A stretch of 11,886 bases of DNA, from NCBI GenBank assembly GCA_035493555.1, contig DATJIC010000019.1, positions 1 through 11,886 on the forward strand, written 5' to 3'. Positions 6,278 to 11,872 of this stretch are shown here, piece after piece; position 1 is the first letter of the stretch; every line of letters begins with the position of its first letter. This stretch comes from CAMLKC01 sp035493555. GTDB taxonomy: Bacteria > Patescibacteriota > Saccharimonadia > Saccharimonadales > Saccharimonadaceae. The position numbers and the translations under genes are program-made. The notes under the pieces were generated by a model. The model was not told the DNA's origin, ran no database searches, and saw nothing but the letters and a program-made list of their open reading frames with translations.

Positions 6278-6736
6278 CTACAGTATAGCCGTAATTTGGT
6301 CGCTTTTGCCACCCACCACAACCGGCGCACCCACCTTCTGGCCAATCAGTACTCCTGCAAGCGGCGCCCTGCGGCTAACCACCACGGCGTTATTTTTGAT
6401 TTGTCCAGCATGCGGCGTCCAGTCGCCGGCAATAAAATACCGCCTGCCGCTTGCAAGTTTAGTAATACTGCCGATTCCCACCAGATGGGGGTTCTTTTTA
6501 GGCACGCCCGGCAAGCTGTCGCGGAGTACCTGGCGAAGTTTTTGCAGTTCGGCATCGAGCAGCGACTGGCGGTCGCGCAACGCATCAAACGGGGCGTTAT
6601 CATGCCAGGTTTCGGATGATTGATTGAACACCTCGTAAAACTCGGGGCCAAGCTCCTGGATTTCTTTTTGCAGCTCGGCAATCCGCCGGCGCGCATACGC
6701 TTTGTCCTCATCAAGTATGACAAGCTCTTCACGCAT
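6278..6736 (-). CDS. GreA/GreB-family transcription elongation factor
   Basis: A 152-residue protein with the two Gre domains: an N-terminal coiled coil (~8-75) and a C-terminal FKBP-like domain (~85-152) with APLAGVLIGQKVGAPV (124-139), close to the SPLGxALLGKKVGDEV signature of GreA. Gre factors enter the secondary channel of RNA polymerase and use two acidic residues at the coiled-coil tip to trigger transcript cleavage. In E. coli these are D41 and E44 in GDLSENAEY; here the tip reads ETWHDNAPF (42-50), so D41 becomes threonine (T43) and E44 becomes aspartate (D46). The cleavage activity may be changed. The start has a good GAGGAG five bases upstream. It leads the GreA-FBP-GNAT operon, driven by a strong promoter and a ~94-base leader that could mask the ribosome-binding site. 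Confidence 0.83.
   Translation of the reverse strand: MREELVILDEDKAYARRRIAELQKEIQELGPEFYEVFNQSSETWHDNAPFDALRDRQSLLDAELQKLRQVLRDSLPGVPKKNPHLVGIGSITKLASGRRYFIAGDWTPHAGQIKNNAVVVSRRAPLAGVLIGQKVGAPVVVGGKSDQITAIL
6282..6287 (-). promoter_or_regulatory. Possible internal -10 box before the FBP gene
   Basis: TATACT on the minus strand (6287-6282), exactly six bases before the FBP ATG, within the last codons of the GreA-like gene. No good -35 is seen. Geometry matches the other leaderless starts. Confidence 0.3.
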
Positions 6737-6830
6737 AAAAGCTCCTCTAGTTATGTATTTTATAAGATCGCCAGCGGTTCGGACCGTCCCAACATGCGCG
6801 AATAGAGGATCCTAAAACGGATCATAGTAA
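6737..6830 (-). promoter_or_regulatory. GreA-like mRNA leader with possible masked ribosome-binding site
   Basis: The mRNA segment TCCTCTA (6809-6803) is perfectly complementary to TAGAGGA (6749-6743), which contains the Shine-Dalgarno. The 53 bases between them hold a CGGTCCGAACCG hairpin. Pairing would hide the ribosome-binding site. A -10-like TAAAAT (6762-6757) within the leader could give a shorter transcript that lacks the masking segment. Confidence 0.4.
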
Positions 6831-6836
6831 TTGCCA

Positions 6837-6865
6837 AGTATAGCAAACCGGAAAGCAGGTGCCAA
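6837..6865 (-). promoter_or_regulatory. Promoter of the GreA-FBP-GNAT operon
   Basis: Minus strand TTGGCA (6865-6860), 17 bases ending in TGC, then TATACT (6842-6837). The design (TTGxCA, 17, TGCTATACT) nearly repeats that of the rnj promoter. Start predicted near 6830. It is divergent from, and overlaps the upstream region of, the second Nudix promoter. Confidence 0.68.
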
Positions 6866-6868
6866 CCG

Positions 6869-6877
6869 TGGTATAAT
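6869..6877 (+). promoter_or_regulatory. Extended -10 promoter of Nudix gene 2
   Basis: TG-G-TATAAT (6869-6877), a perfect extended -10 without a good -35. Transcription should start near 6884, giving a leader of about 87 bases. Confidence 0.65.
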
Positions 6878-6883
6878 CGTGAC

Positions 6884-6970
6884 AATACGATCCCGCGGGA
6901 TCCGCTATCGCGTCTACGTTCGGACGAGCCGAACCTCTAACGGTCAAGTTATTTAACCAAGGAGAAAACT
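6884..6970 (+). promoter_or_regulatory. Structured leader of Nudix gene 2
   Basis: Contains a 14-base perfect palindrome GATCCCG/CGGGATC (6889-6902) right at the predicted transcript start and a hairpin GTTCGG-ACGAG-CCGAAC (6918-6934), then AAGGAG (6959-6964) six bases before the ATG. The palindrome could be an operator or an RNA hairpin. No known riboswitch class is recognised. Confidence 0.4.
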
Positions 6971-7429
6971 ATGCAAGAACGACGCATTGCCGTCCGGGGA
7001 ATCATTTTTAAAGACGGAAAATTGTTAAGTCAAAAGCTGACTGCCTACCGGCGGGACAACCGCGACTTTTGGTGCACGCCGGGCGGCGGGCTGGATATGG
7101 GCGAACAGCTAGAGGAAGGGCTGCGGCGCGAGCTGATCGAGGAAACGGGCATCGATCCTAAAGTGGGACGGCTGCTTTTTGTCCAGCAGTTTTCGGAAGA
7201 TGGCAAAAAGGAGCAAATGGAGTTCTTTTTTCTTGTTGAAAACCCCGAAGATTACGGGACGATTGATCTTGCCGCGACAACCCATGGCGAGCTCGAGATA
7301 GAACAGGTTGAGTTTATCGACCCTAAAAACGAGGTAGTTCTGCCGGCCTTTTTACAGACCGTCGATCTTGAACGGCTGACATCCACCGTACAGCCAGTAC
7401 AGATTTATAACGAGACCGCACCACTTTAA
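6971..7429 (+). CDS. Nudix (MutT-like) hydrolase 2
   Basis: A 152-residue Nudix hydrolase with a complete box: G39, E45, R53-E54-L55, E57-E58, G60, I61. The preceding FWCTPGGGLDMGE and following LFVQQFSEDG with EQMEFFFLV are typical of the MutT/ADP-ribose-pyrophosphatase-like members. The substrate is unknown. The start is set by AAGGAG six bases before the ATG; unlike Nudix gene 1 it has a long leader and a canonical ribosome-binding site. The two Nudix proteins share little beyond the box, so this is not a recent duplication. It is a single-gene unit, convergent with rpsO, and the two share a long inverted repeat at their ends. Confidence 0.92.
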   Translation: MQERRIAVRGIIFKDGKLLSQKLTAYRRDNRDFWCTPGGGLDMGEQLEEGLRRELIEETGIDPKVGRLLFVQQFSEDGKKEQMEFFFLVENPEDYGTIDLAATTHGELEIEQVEFIDPKNEVVLPAFLQTVDLERLTSTVQPVQIYNETAPL

Positions 7430-7444
7430 GAACCAGCAACACCG

Positions 7445-7491
7445 CGCCAACTAAAAACTCCGCAGATTATTTGCGGAGTCCTAGTTTGGCG
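7445..7491 (-). terminator. rpsO terminator built into the end of the coding sequence
   Basis: ACTCCGCA (7457-7464) pairs with TGCGGAGT (7472-7479); on the minus strand TTTTT follows (7457-7453). The upstream arm is the last Leu-Arg codons of rpsO and its TAA (7469-7467) sits in the loop. An outer stem, CGCCAACTA (7445-7453) with TAGTTTGGCG (7482-7491), has one bulge and extends the inverted repeat to 47 bases. The reverse direction lacks a T-run, so it stops rpsO mainly. Confidence 0.82.
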
Positions 7492-7733
7492 ACGGTTGCC
7501 TTGTAGCCTTCAAAGTCTTTTGACTCAAGGTATTTCAGCAATCTTTTGCGGCGTCCTACCATCTGGATAAGACCGCGGCGCGCCATGTGGTCGTGCTTGT
7601 TAGCCTTTAGGTGCTCGGTGATTTCCTTGATACGAGCCGTCAAAACTGACGCCTGAGCCTGAGGTGACCCAACGTCGTTTTTGTGCGTCTGTGTCAAAGC
7701 GAGTGCCTTGGCTTTGTTGTCTGCTGTTATCAT
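7467..7733 (-). CDS. rpsO: 30S ribosomal protein S15
   Basis: Primary 16S rRNA-binding protein that organises the platform of the small subunit. The 88-residue length is standard. Family blocks are clear: THKNDVGSPQAQ (16-27), LTARIKEITEHLKANKHDHMARRGL (31-55), VGRRKRLLKYL (59-69) and the C-terminal KLGLRK. I use the ATG at 7733; a TTG one codon upstream is in frame but unlikely. There is no Shine-Dalgarno: the -10 box lies only eight bases before the ATG, so the mRNA has essentially no leader. This differs from E. coli, where S15 represses itself by binding a pseudoknot in a long leader; that control cannot operate here. It lies downstream of the mutarotase gene with its own promoter beginning a few bases after that gene's stop. 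Confidence 0.97.
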   Translation of the reverse strand: MITADNKAKALALTQTHKNDVGSPQAQASVLTARIKEITEHLKANKHDHMARRGLIQMVGRRKRLLKYLESKDFEGYKATVAKLGLRK

Positions 7734-7741
7734 CAAAACGT

Positions 7742-7770
7742 ATTGTACCAGAGTAGCCGCGACTTTTCAA
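7742..7770 (-). promoter_or_regulatory. Strong rpsO promoter giving a near-leaderless mRNA
   Basis: Minus strand TTGAAA (7770-7765), 17 bases ending in TGG (extended -10), then TACAAT (7747-7742). The expected start is 7734-7736, zero to three bases before the ATG at 7733. The -35 begins four bases after the mutarotase stop codon. Confidence 0.8.
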
Positions 7771-7774
7771 CAGG

Positions 7775-8485
7775 TTAACTCCAGGTTACTGAAACAGAGT
7801 ATGTTTTTGACTCGCCTGCCGGTAGCATTTCCTCTGGTTTTGGCGTGTCGCTGAGGAAAGTAAATCCGCCCAGCGAGGGCTCGACACACACGTACTTTCC
7901 CAGCTGGTCGGTCCATTTTGCCCACGATTGCAGATTGCCAGACGTAAGATGGAACGTGCGGGTAGCGGTTTTTAGCGTATGCTCGCCCCCCTCCATAAAG
8001 GTCGCCTCACCTAGATCGTCAAGGGCTTCCCTTTCGCCGTCGATCTCTACCTCTTTCTCGCCTGTGAGCGAAAAATACGGATGAAACGCCGGCGCCACCC
8101 GCAGCGGAACCGTTCCGTTGTTCGTGACTTCGCAGGTCATCATAAGCATTGCATCGGCAAGCTGGTAGGTTATGACCGTAGCGAGAGCACTGTATTCACC
8201 CGCTCCTTCGGCCAGGGTCAGAAGCACGGAGTTTTCCGTTTTGTCGGTTACCTCCCACAGGCTGCCGCGGCCAAAACCATGCTGCGGCTGGCCACTAGCG
8301 CCACCGGGACCAAAGTTTGGCAAACAAATATGGCAGCCGCCCCTCAGTTTTATGGAGCCGTCCGCGGCCGTAAGGTTCCGTTTAGGAAACAAGATATCCC
8401 CATTGTCATCTGACAGATTAGTCAGATAGCCACCCTGGGGATCAACGATAGCTTTTGTGGTTCCGTATAGCAACTCTACTTCCAT
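7775..8485 (-). CDS. Aldose 1-epimerase / hexose-6-phosphate mutarotase-like protein
   Basis: Catalyses interconversion of alpha and beta anomers of an aldose or sugar phosphate. The 236-residue protein has the family catalytic pattern: histidines in QHGFGR (H69) and FHPYF (H135), and the glutamate base in CVEPS (E202), after which GGFTFL and PAGESKTYSV close the beta-sandwich fold. It is closer to the YeaD/D-hexose-6-phosphate mutarotase type than to GalM, and shorter than either (about 290-340), mainly in loops. The substrate is inferred only. AGGAGG five bases before the ATG overlaps the truB stop, which is nine bases away, so it is co-transcribed with truB. A sugar enzyme between truB and rpsO is unusual: ribF commonly holds this place. 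Confidence 0.85.
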   Translation of the reverse strand: MEVELLYGTTKAIVDPQGGYLTNLSDDNGDILFPKRNLTAADGSIKLRGGCHICLPNFGPGGASGQPQHGFGRGSLWEVTDKTENSVLLTLAEGAGEYSALATVITYQLADAMLMMTCEVTNNGTVPLRVAPAFHPYFSLTGEKEVEIDGEREALDDLGEATFMEGGEHTLKTATRTFHLTSGNLQSWAKWTDQLGKYVCVEPSLGGFTFLSDTPKPEEMLPAGESKTYSVSVTWS

Positions 8486-8494
8486 TACACCCTC

Positions 8495-9157
8495 CTAATT
8501 TTCAATCCCATATTCTTGCAGGTACTTAGCATCATACACCGACCATTTACTAATTGAAATGCGCCTAAGATGCGTACAATACGCGCCCGTCCCTAGCGCC
8601 TCGCCAAGATCAACGCAGAGACTCCTAATATAGGTGCCGCTGCTCACATGGGTCCGCACTTTTACCTCCGGATACGCATACTCCAGCAGTTCGAGGCTAT
8701 ATACTGTCACGTTACGCAGGGGGATTTCCACCTCTTCGCCGTTTCGCGCCAGAGTATATGCCCTACGGCCATTAATTTTAATGGCGCTAAAAATCGGCGG
8801 ACGCTGTTCTATCTCGCCCGTCAGTTTTGTAAGAGCAGCCTTTATCTCCTCCAGGCTCGGCTGACGATCGGAAACCGCCACCACTTCTCCCTCAGGGTCG
8901 CCAGTGGTGCTTGTCTCACCGAGGCGGAACGTGGCCTCGTATACTTTGTCGAGCTTGGTATAATGGCCGGCGTTCTTGCACTCTTTGCCGGTAACCAGAA
9001 TCATAAGGCCTGTCGCAAAAGGATCGAGTGTACCGGTATGCCCCACTTTTACCTTTTTACCCGCCTGCTGGGTCAGAACGCGGCGCACCCTCGCCACAAC
9101 CCCAAAACTAGTCATGCCGGCAGGCTTGTCGATCAGAATAATGCCATTTTCATCCAT
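8495..9157 (-). CDS. truB: tRNA pseudouridine(55) synthase TruB
   Basis: Makes pseudouridine 55 in the T-loop of tRNAs. I start it at the ATG at 9157, which gives 220 residues beginning MDENGIILIDKPAGMTSF; a longer open frame upstream runs through the promoter and the divergent PIG-L gene and has no similarity to TruB. The catalytic aspartate is D45 in HTGTLDPFATG (40-50). Further family blocks are KVYEATFRLGE (68-78), RPPIFSAIKINGRRAY (118-133) and SSGTYIRSLCVDLGE (169-183). E. coli TruB has about 314 residues; the C-terminal PUA domain is missing here, as in other compact versions. No Shine-Dalgarno is present, and the TATAAT nine bases before the ATG points to a leader of about three bases. 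It heads a two-gene unit with the mutarotase gene. Confidence 0.95.
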   Translation of the reverse strand: MDENGIILIDKPAGMTSFGVVARVRRVLTQQAGKKVKVGHTGTLDPFATGLMILVTGKECKNAGHYTKLDKVYEATFRLGETSTTGDPEGEVVAVSDRQPSLEEIKAALTKLTGEIEQRPPIFSAIKINGRRAYTLARNGEEVEIPLRNVTVYSLELLEYAYPEVKVRTHVSSGTYIRSLCVDLGEALGTGAYCTHLRRISISKWSVYDAKYLQEYGIEN

Positions 9158-9166
9158 AGGCTTCCA

Positions 9167-9172
9167 ATTATA
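9167..9172 (-). promoter_or_regulatory. truB -10 box
   Basis: Perfect TATAAT on the minus strand (9172-9167), nine bases before the ATG; start predicted about 9160. No good -35 hexamer is seen. It is only 21 bases from the divergent PIG-L -10 box. Confidence 0.55.
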
Positions 9173-9193
9173 GCGCGGTTTGGCATTCCCCCG

Positions 9194-9199
9194 TATAAT
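9194..9199 (+). promoter_or_regulatory. PIG-L -10 box, leaderless geometry
   Basis: Perfect TATAAT six bases before the ATG at 9206, so transcription should begin on the start codon. No Shine-Dalgarno and no clear -35 hexamer. Each promoter's -35 region coincides with the other's -10 region. Confidence 0.6.
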
Positions 9200-9205
9200 A
9201 CCGTT

Positions 9206-9892
9206 ATGAAGAAAATCATTTTTGGTGTTTTTGCCCACCCCGACGACGAGGCCATGGGACCGGCCGGAACTCTTTTGCTGGAAACGCGTAGCGGAGCGGA
9301 GCTCCACCTTGTAACATTTACCAGCGGCCAAGGAGGCATGAACCCGGATAATGTCGAGGATCTTGGTAAAGAACGCCTTGAAGAATGGCACAAAAGCGGC
9401 CAGTTGCTTGGCGCAAAAAGTATGGACTTTTTAGGGTACCAAGACGGACATCTGGATAACATCACCATGATTGCTGCTGCCGAGCGGTTGGTTGACCTCA
9501 TGAAAACCGCCGTAAATGGCACACCTGAAGATACTGAGGTAGAGGTAATAGCCTTTGATCTCACCGGTTATACCGGCCACATTGACCACATTGTTGCTTC
9601 GCGGGCCGCCTGTCTGGCTTTTTACCGTTTAAAAAAGACTGACGACCGCTTTACACGCCTCCGCCTAAACTGCATGAGCCGCGAGCAAGTTCCCCGCGAC
9701 GCTACCGACTGGGTGTATGTGGAACAGGGACGAAGCGATGCGGAAATCTCCGAGACAGTCGATGCCCGCGAACTCCATGACCAAATTATAGAGGTAATCC
9801 GCTCACACCGTTCCCAGCGCAGCGACGGCGAAACACATATAAAAAACCGAGGCCAAGACCTCGGTTTGAATTACTTTATTGTTAAAAACTAG
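9206..9892 (+). CDS. PIG-L family (LmbE-like) deacetylase
   Basis: Zinc-dependent N-deacetylase fold; relatives remove acetyl groups from GlcNAc-type substrates, for example in mycothiol and bacillithiol synthesis. The 228-residue protein begins MKKIIFGVFAHPDDEAMGP, with the AHPDDE zinc/catalytic motif at 10-15, and has the second zinc motif GHIDHI (124-129). FTSGQGG (38-44) and LGAKSMDFLGYQDGHL (68-83) are also typical. The open frame extends far upstream, but the start at 9206 is fixed by the motif position and by the -10 box. No thiol-biosynthesis partner genes are seen, so the substrate is unknown. The last codons encode the terminator of the opposing gene, and the TAG stop overlaps that gene's stop within a shared CTAG (9889-9892). 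Confidence 0.92.
   Translation: MKKIIFGVFAHPDDEAMGPAGTLLLETRSGAELHLVTFTSGQGGMNPDNVEDLGKERLEEWHKSGQLLGAKSMDFLGYQDGHLDNITMIAAAERLVDLMKTAVNGTPEDTEVEVIAFDLTGYTGHIDHIVASRAACLAFYRLKKTDDRFTRLRLNCMSREQVPRDATDWVYVEQGRSDAEISETVDARELHDQIIEVIRSHRSQRSDGETHIKNRGQDLGLNYFIVKN
9841..9867 (-). terminator. Terminator of the DHH-like gene, lying inside the PIG-L coding sequence
   Basis: AAACCGAGG (9844-9852), loop CCAAGA, CCTCGGTTT (9859-9867): nine perfect base pairs. On the minus strand it is followed by TTTTTT (9846-9841), a strong intrinsic terminator 22 bases after the DHH-like stop. On the plus strand only TTT follows, so PIG-L transcription should largely pass through it. Confidence 0.8.
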
Positions 9893-11829
9893 CCCTGGCC
9901 AGGAATCTTAAACTGTGCCGGGTCGTTTGACTGCGGGGCTGGAGCTGGAGCAGGCGCCGCCGGAGGCGTTCCAAACATATCTTCCAGCTTTTCAGGTGGC
10001 AGCGCGCCGGTAACTGGTGCGTTCGCTTCAGGCGCCGTTGGAAGCGGCGGCAAGGTTGAAAAATCAGGCATCGGCGGCATTGGAGGCAGGGTTGCGGGGG
10101 GCGCAACGTCGTGTGAAATATCCGAACCAAGCGGAGACATACCCACGGCAGCCTCGGAAGTGCCGCCTGGAGTAAACGGAACGGCACCAAAAGCAGCATC
10201 CACCGCAGCCCGCGCTTCTTCGTGAGGACTCCTGTTTTCCCTATCGATATCGGCTAGTGTCTCTGTAGGGCGTGAGGGTGCGGGCTGCTCTACAAGTGGT
10301 GCAATGGGAGGCAACGAGGCAGGCGTTACCGCGTTAAGCGTCGGAGAGGGAGATTCACCCCTAAAAGGATCGACAATCGGCTGATCCTCTGGCGGCTGCG
10401 AGGCAGCATTAAGCGGCGACTGGAACATGGGCGTACTGCCGCCAACGTAATTGTTGCCGCTGCCATGCGTGAGAATAGTATGGTTCCGGTCATCCTCGAG
10501 TTCACGCCGCTTGTCTTGTTCGGCCTGTTCGGTGGTAGCGTTAAGGGTTCCGCCCATGCTTGGCGCCTGGTTTGCGCTCTGCCACTGGTTGTTTTCAGCC
10601 ATTCCCACAGGTTGCTGCGTGGCAGCCTCGTTAACGTCCGCGCTAGCGGCCGCAAGGTCTTTTTGGAGGTCTGCAACAGAGGGGGTTGCACCTGCGGCAA
10701 CCGGACCGGCAGCAGGGGCTACCGCTGCGAGCTGCTGCGCAAGGTTTTCTTCGGCTTTTTCTGCCGCTTGTTCCTGTTGCTTTGCGGGGACAGCCAGAGT
10801 TTGCTTTTCAAGTTCCTCTTGGGCGGCTTTTGTGGCCGCTTCACGGGCTTCTTCTTCGGTTTCTTTGGCGACTTCGTCGATATCACCTTCTTTTTCGTGC
10901 GAGATAGTCAGCGACCCGTCATCTGCCTTCTTTTGCGCCGGCTCTGTTTTGGCCTTTGCCGGCTTTTTGCTGAGCTTGGTCGACTCGCCTTCCGCCAAGT
11001 CGGTTGTTCCATCGGAATTCTCGCCGGAACCACCGCTGCCACCGGTTGGTTTTTTGTCGTCGCCGATTTCGTGCGCTTCTTCGAGTTTTGAGGCAATAAG
11101 CTGCTGGTTTGCACCGGCAGACATAAGCTGTGCGGCAATCGTCATAACGCGCGACGATGTTTTATTATTACTAAACCGGTCGGTCGCCGCAACGATACCA
11201 GTAAGGAACGCCGTGGCGATTTGCTCGTCGAGCAGCGCTTTGTCGCTCTTTAGCGAATCACTGAGAGCAACAAGCATCTCACTCAGCGAACTGGCGTTTT
11301 CTTCGCGCCAATTAATACTTCCCAGCTCGCTTGTCGCTTCGCCGGCACTAATGGACACCACCGTTGCGTCATGCAAAATACGGCCATGCGCACTAAGGGC
11401 TCCATCTAGGTCGTCGCGGTCTTTTACGCCAAGGGCAAGAACCAACTCGACATTATAATCGCCTTGGCTGAATTCGAGGTCGTCGCTACTGATAGTTGTC
11501 CGGTATGGCGTAATAAAAATCTTAACGACATCGCCGTCTACCTTGTAGCGCAGGTGGTCGGCTTTTTCTTTGTCGAGCGCGATAATAAAGTCGCGAAGTG
11601 AGTCGACGGTATTTTCAAACGTCTTCCCTGGTTCCAAAAAGGTAATCGCAGGCGGGATCTGACCACTAAAAACCGCGGTACCATGCTTATTCATTTTGTT
11701 AAGCAATAAGGTAAGACCAAGAGCGGCACTGAGTTCGTCAACCGACGGGTTCGTACTAACAGTCACCATGATGTTGCTGCTGTTTTTGACCTTATCGGCT
11801 ATTTGCTGCTTAGTATTGCCATCGTTCAT
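9889..11829 (-). CDS. Degenerate DHH-phosphoesterase-like protein with long disordered tail
   Basis: A 646-residue protein. Residues ~10-255 resemble the N-terminal domain of NrnA/RecJ-type DHH phosphoesterases in layout: NIMVTVSTNPSVDELSAALGL (19-39), VELVLALG (127-134), NASSLSEMLVAL (178-189) and FLTGIVAATDRF (208-219) with SAGAN after it. The metal-binding residues expected in these blocks are missing: HxxPDxD reads STNPSVD, the DHH triad itself is not found (SISAGEA region), and DTG reads ATD. No DHHA1 domain follows. Residues ~256-646 are low-complexity: Gly/Ser linker, Lys/Glu/Ala-rich probable coiled coil (~315-368), Ala/Gln-rich, then Pro-rich to the C-terminus. There is no signal peptide or membrane segment. 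Placement upstream of truB matches nrnA elsewhere. I use the ATG at 11829 (AGGA 11 bases upstream); a GTG at 11874 lies before the predicted transcript start. A binding or scaffold role is inferred, not enzymatic activity. Confidence 0.75.
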   Translation of the reverse strand: MNDGNTKQQIADKVKNSSNIMVTVSTNPSVDELSAALGLTLLLNKMNKHGTAVFSGQIPPAITFLEPGKTFENTVDSLRDFIIALDKEKADHLRYKVDGDVVKIFITPYRTTISSDDLEFSQGDYNVELVLALGVKDRDDLDGALSAHGRILHDATVVSISAGEATSELGSINWREENASSLSEMLVALSDSLKSDKALLDEQIATAFLTGIVAATDRFSNNKTSSRVMTIAAQLMSAGANQQLIASKLEEAHEIGDDKKPTGGSGGSGENSDGTTDLAEGESTKLSKKPAKAKTEPAQKKADDGSLTISHEKEGDIDEVAKETEEEAREAATKAAQEELEKQTLAVPAKQQEQAAEKAEENLAQQLAAVAPAAGPVAAGATPSVADLQKDLAAASADVNEAATQQPVGMAENNQWQSANQAPSMGGTLNATTEQAEQDKRRELEDDRNHTILTHGSGNNYVGGSTPMFQSPLNAASQPPEDQPIVDPFRGESPSPTLNAVTPASLPPIAPLVEQPAPSRPTETLADIDRENRSPHEEARAAVDAAFGAVPFTPGGTSEAAVGMSPLGSDISHDVAPPATLPPMPPMPDFSTLPPLPTAPEANAPVTGALPPEKLEDMFGTPPAAPAPAPAPQSNDPAQFKIPGQG

Positions 11830-11872
11830 GAGGCGGTTTTTCCTGTTTTTTATTTCTATAGATTTTGGATTC

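Noticed and set aside
8648..9205. Long in-frame upstream extension of the PIG-L reading frame
   Set aside because: It lies antisense to truB, has no PIG-L similarity, and the AHPDDE motif begins ten residues after the ATG at 9206, which also has a -10 box at leaderless spacing.
9158..9391. N-terminal extension of TruB
   Set aside because: Residues before MDENGIILIDKPAG do not match TruB and the region contains the promoters and the start of the divergent PIG-L gene.
10451..11458. 335-codon plus-strand open frame opposite the DHH-like gene
   Set aside because: Its Ser/Cys/Ala-rich low-complexity translation is the shadow of the Ala/Glu/Pro-rich tail on the other strand; no ribosome-binding site or domain.
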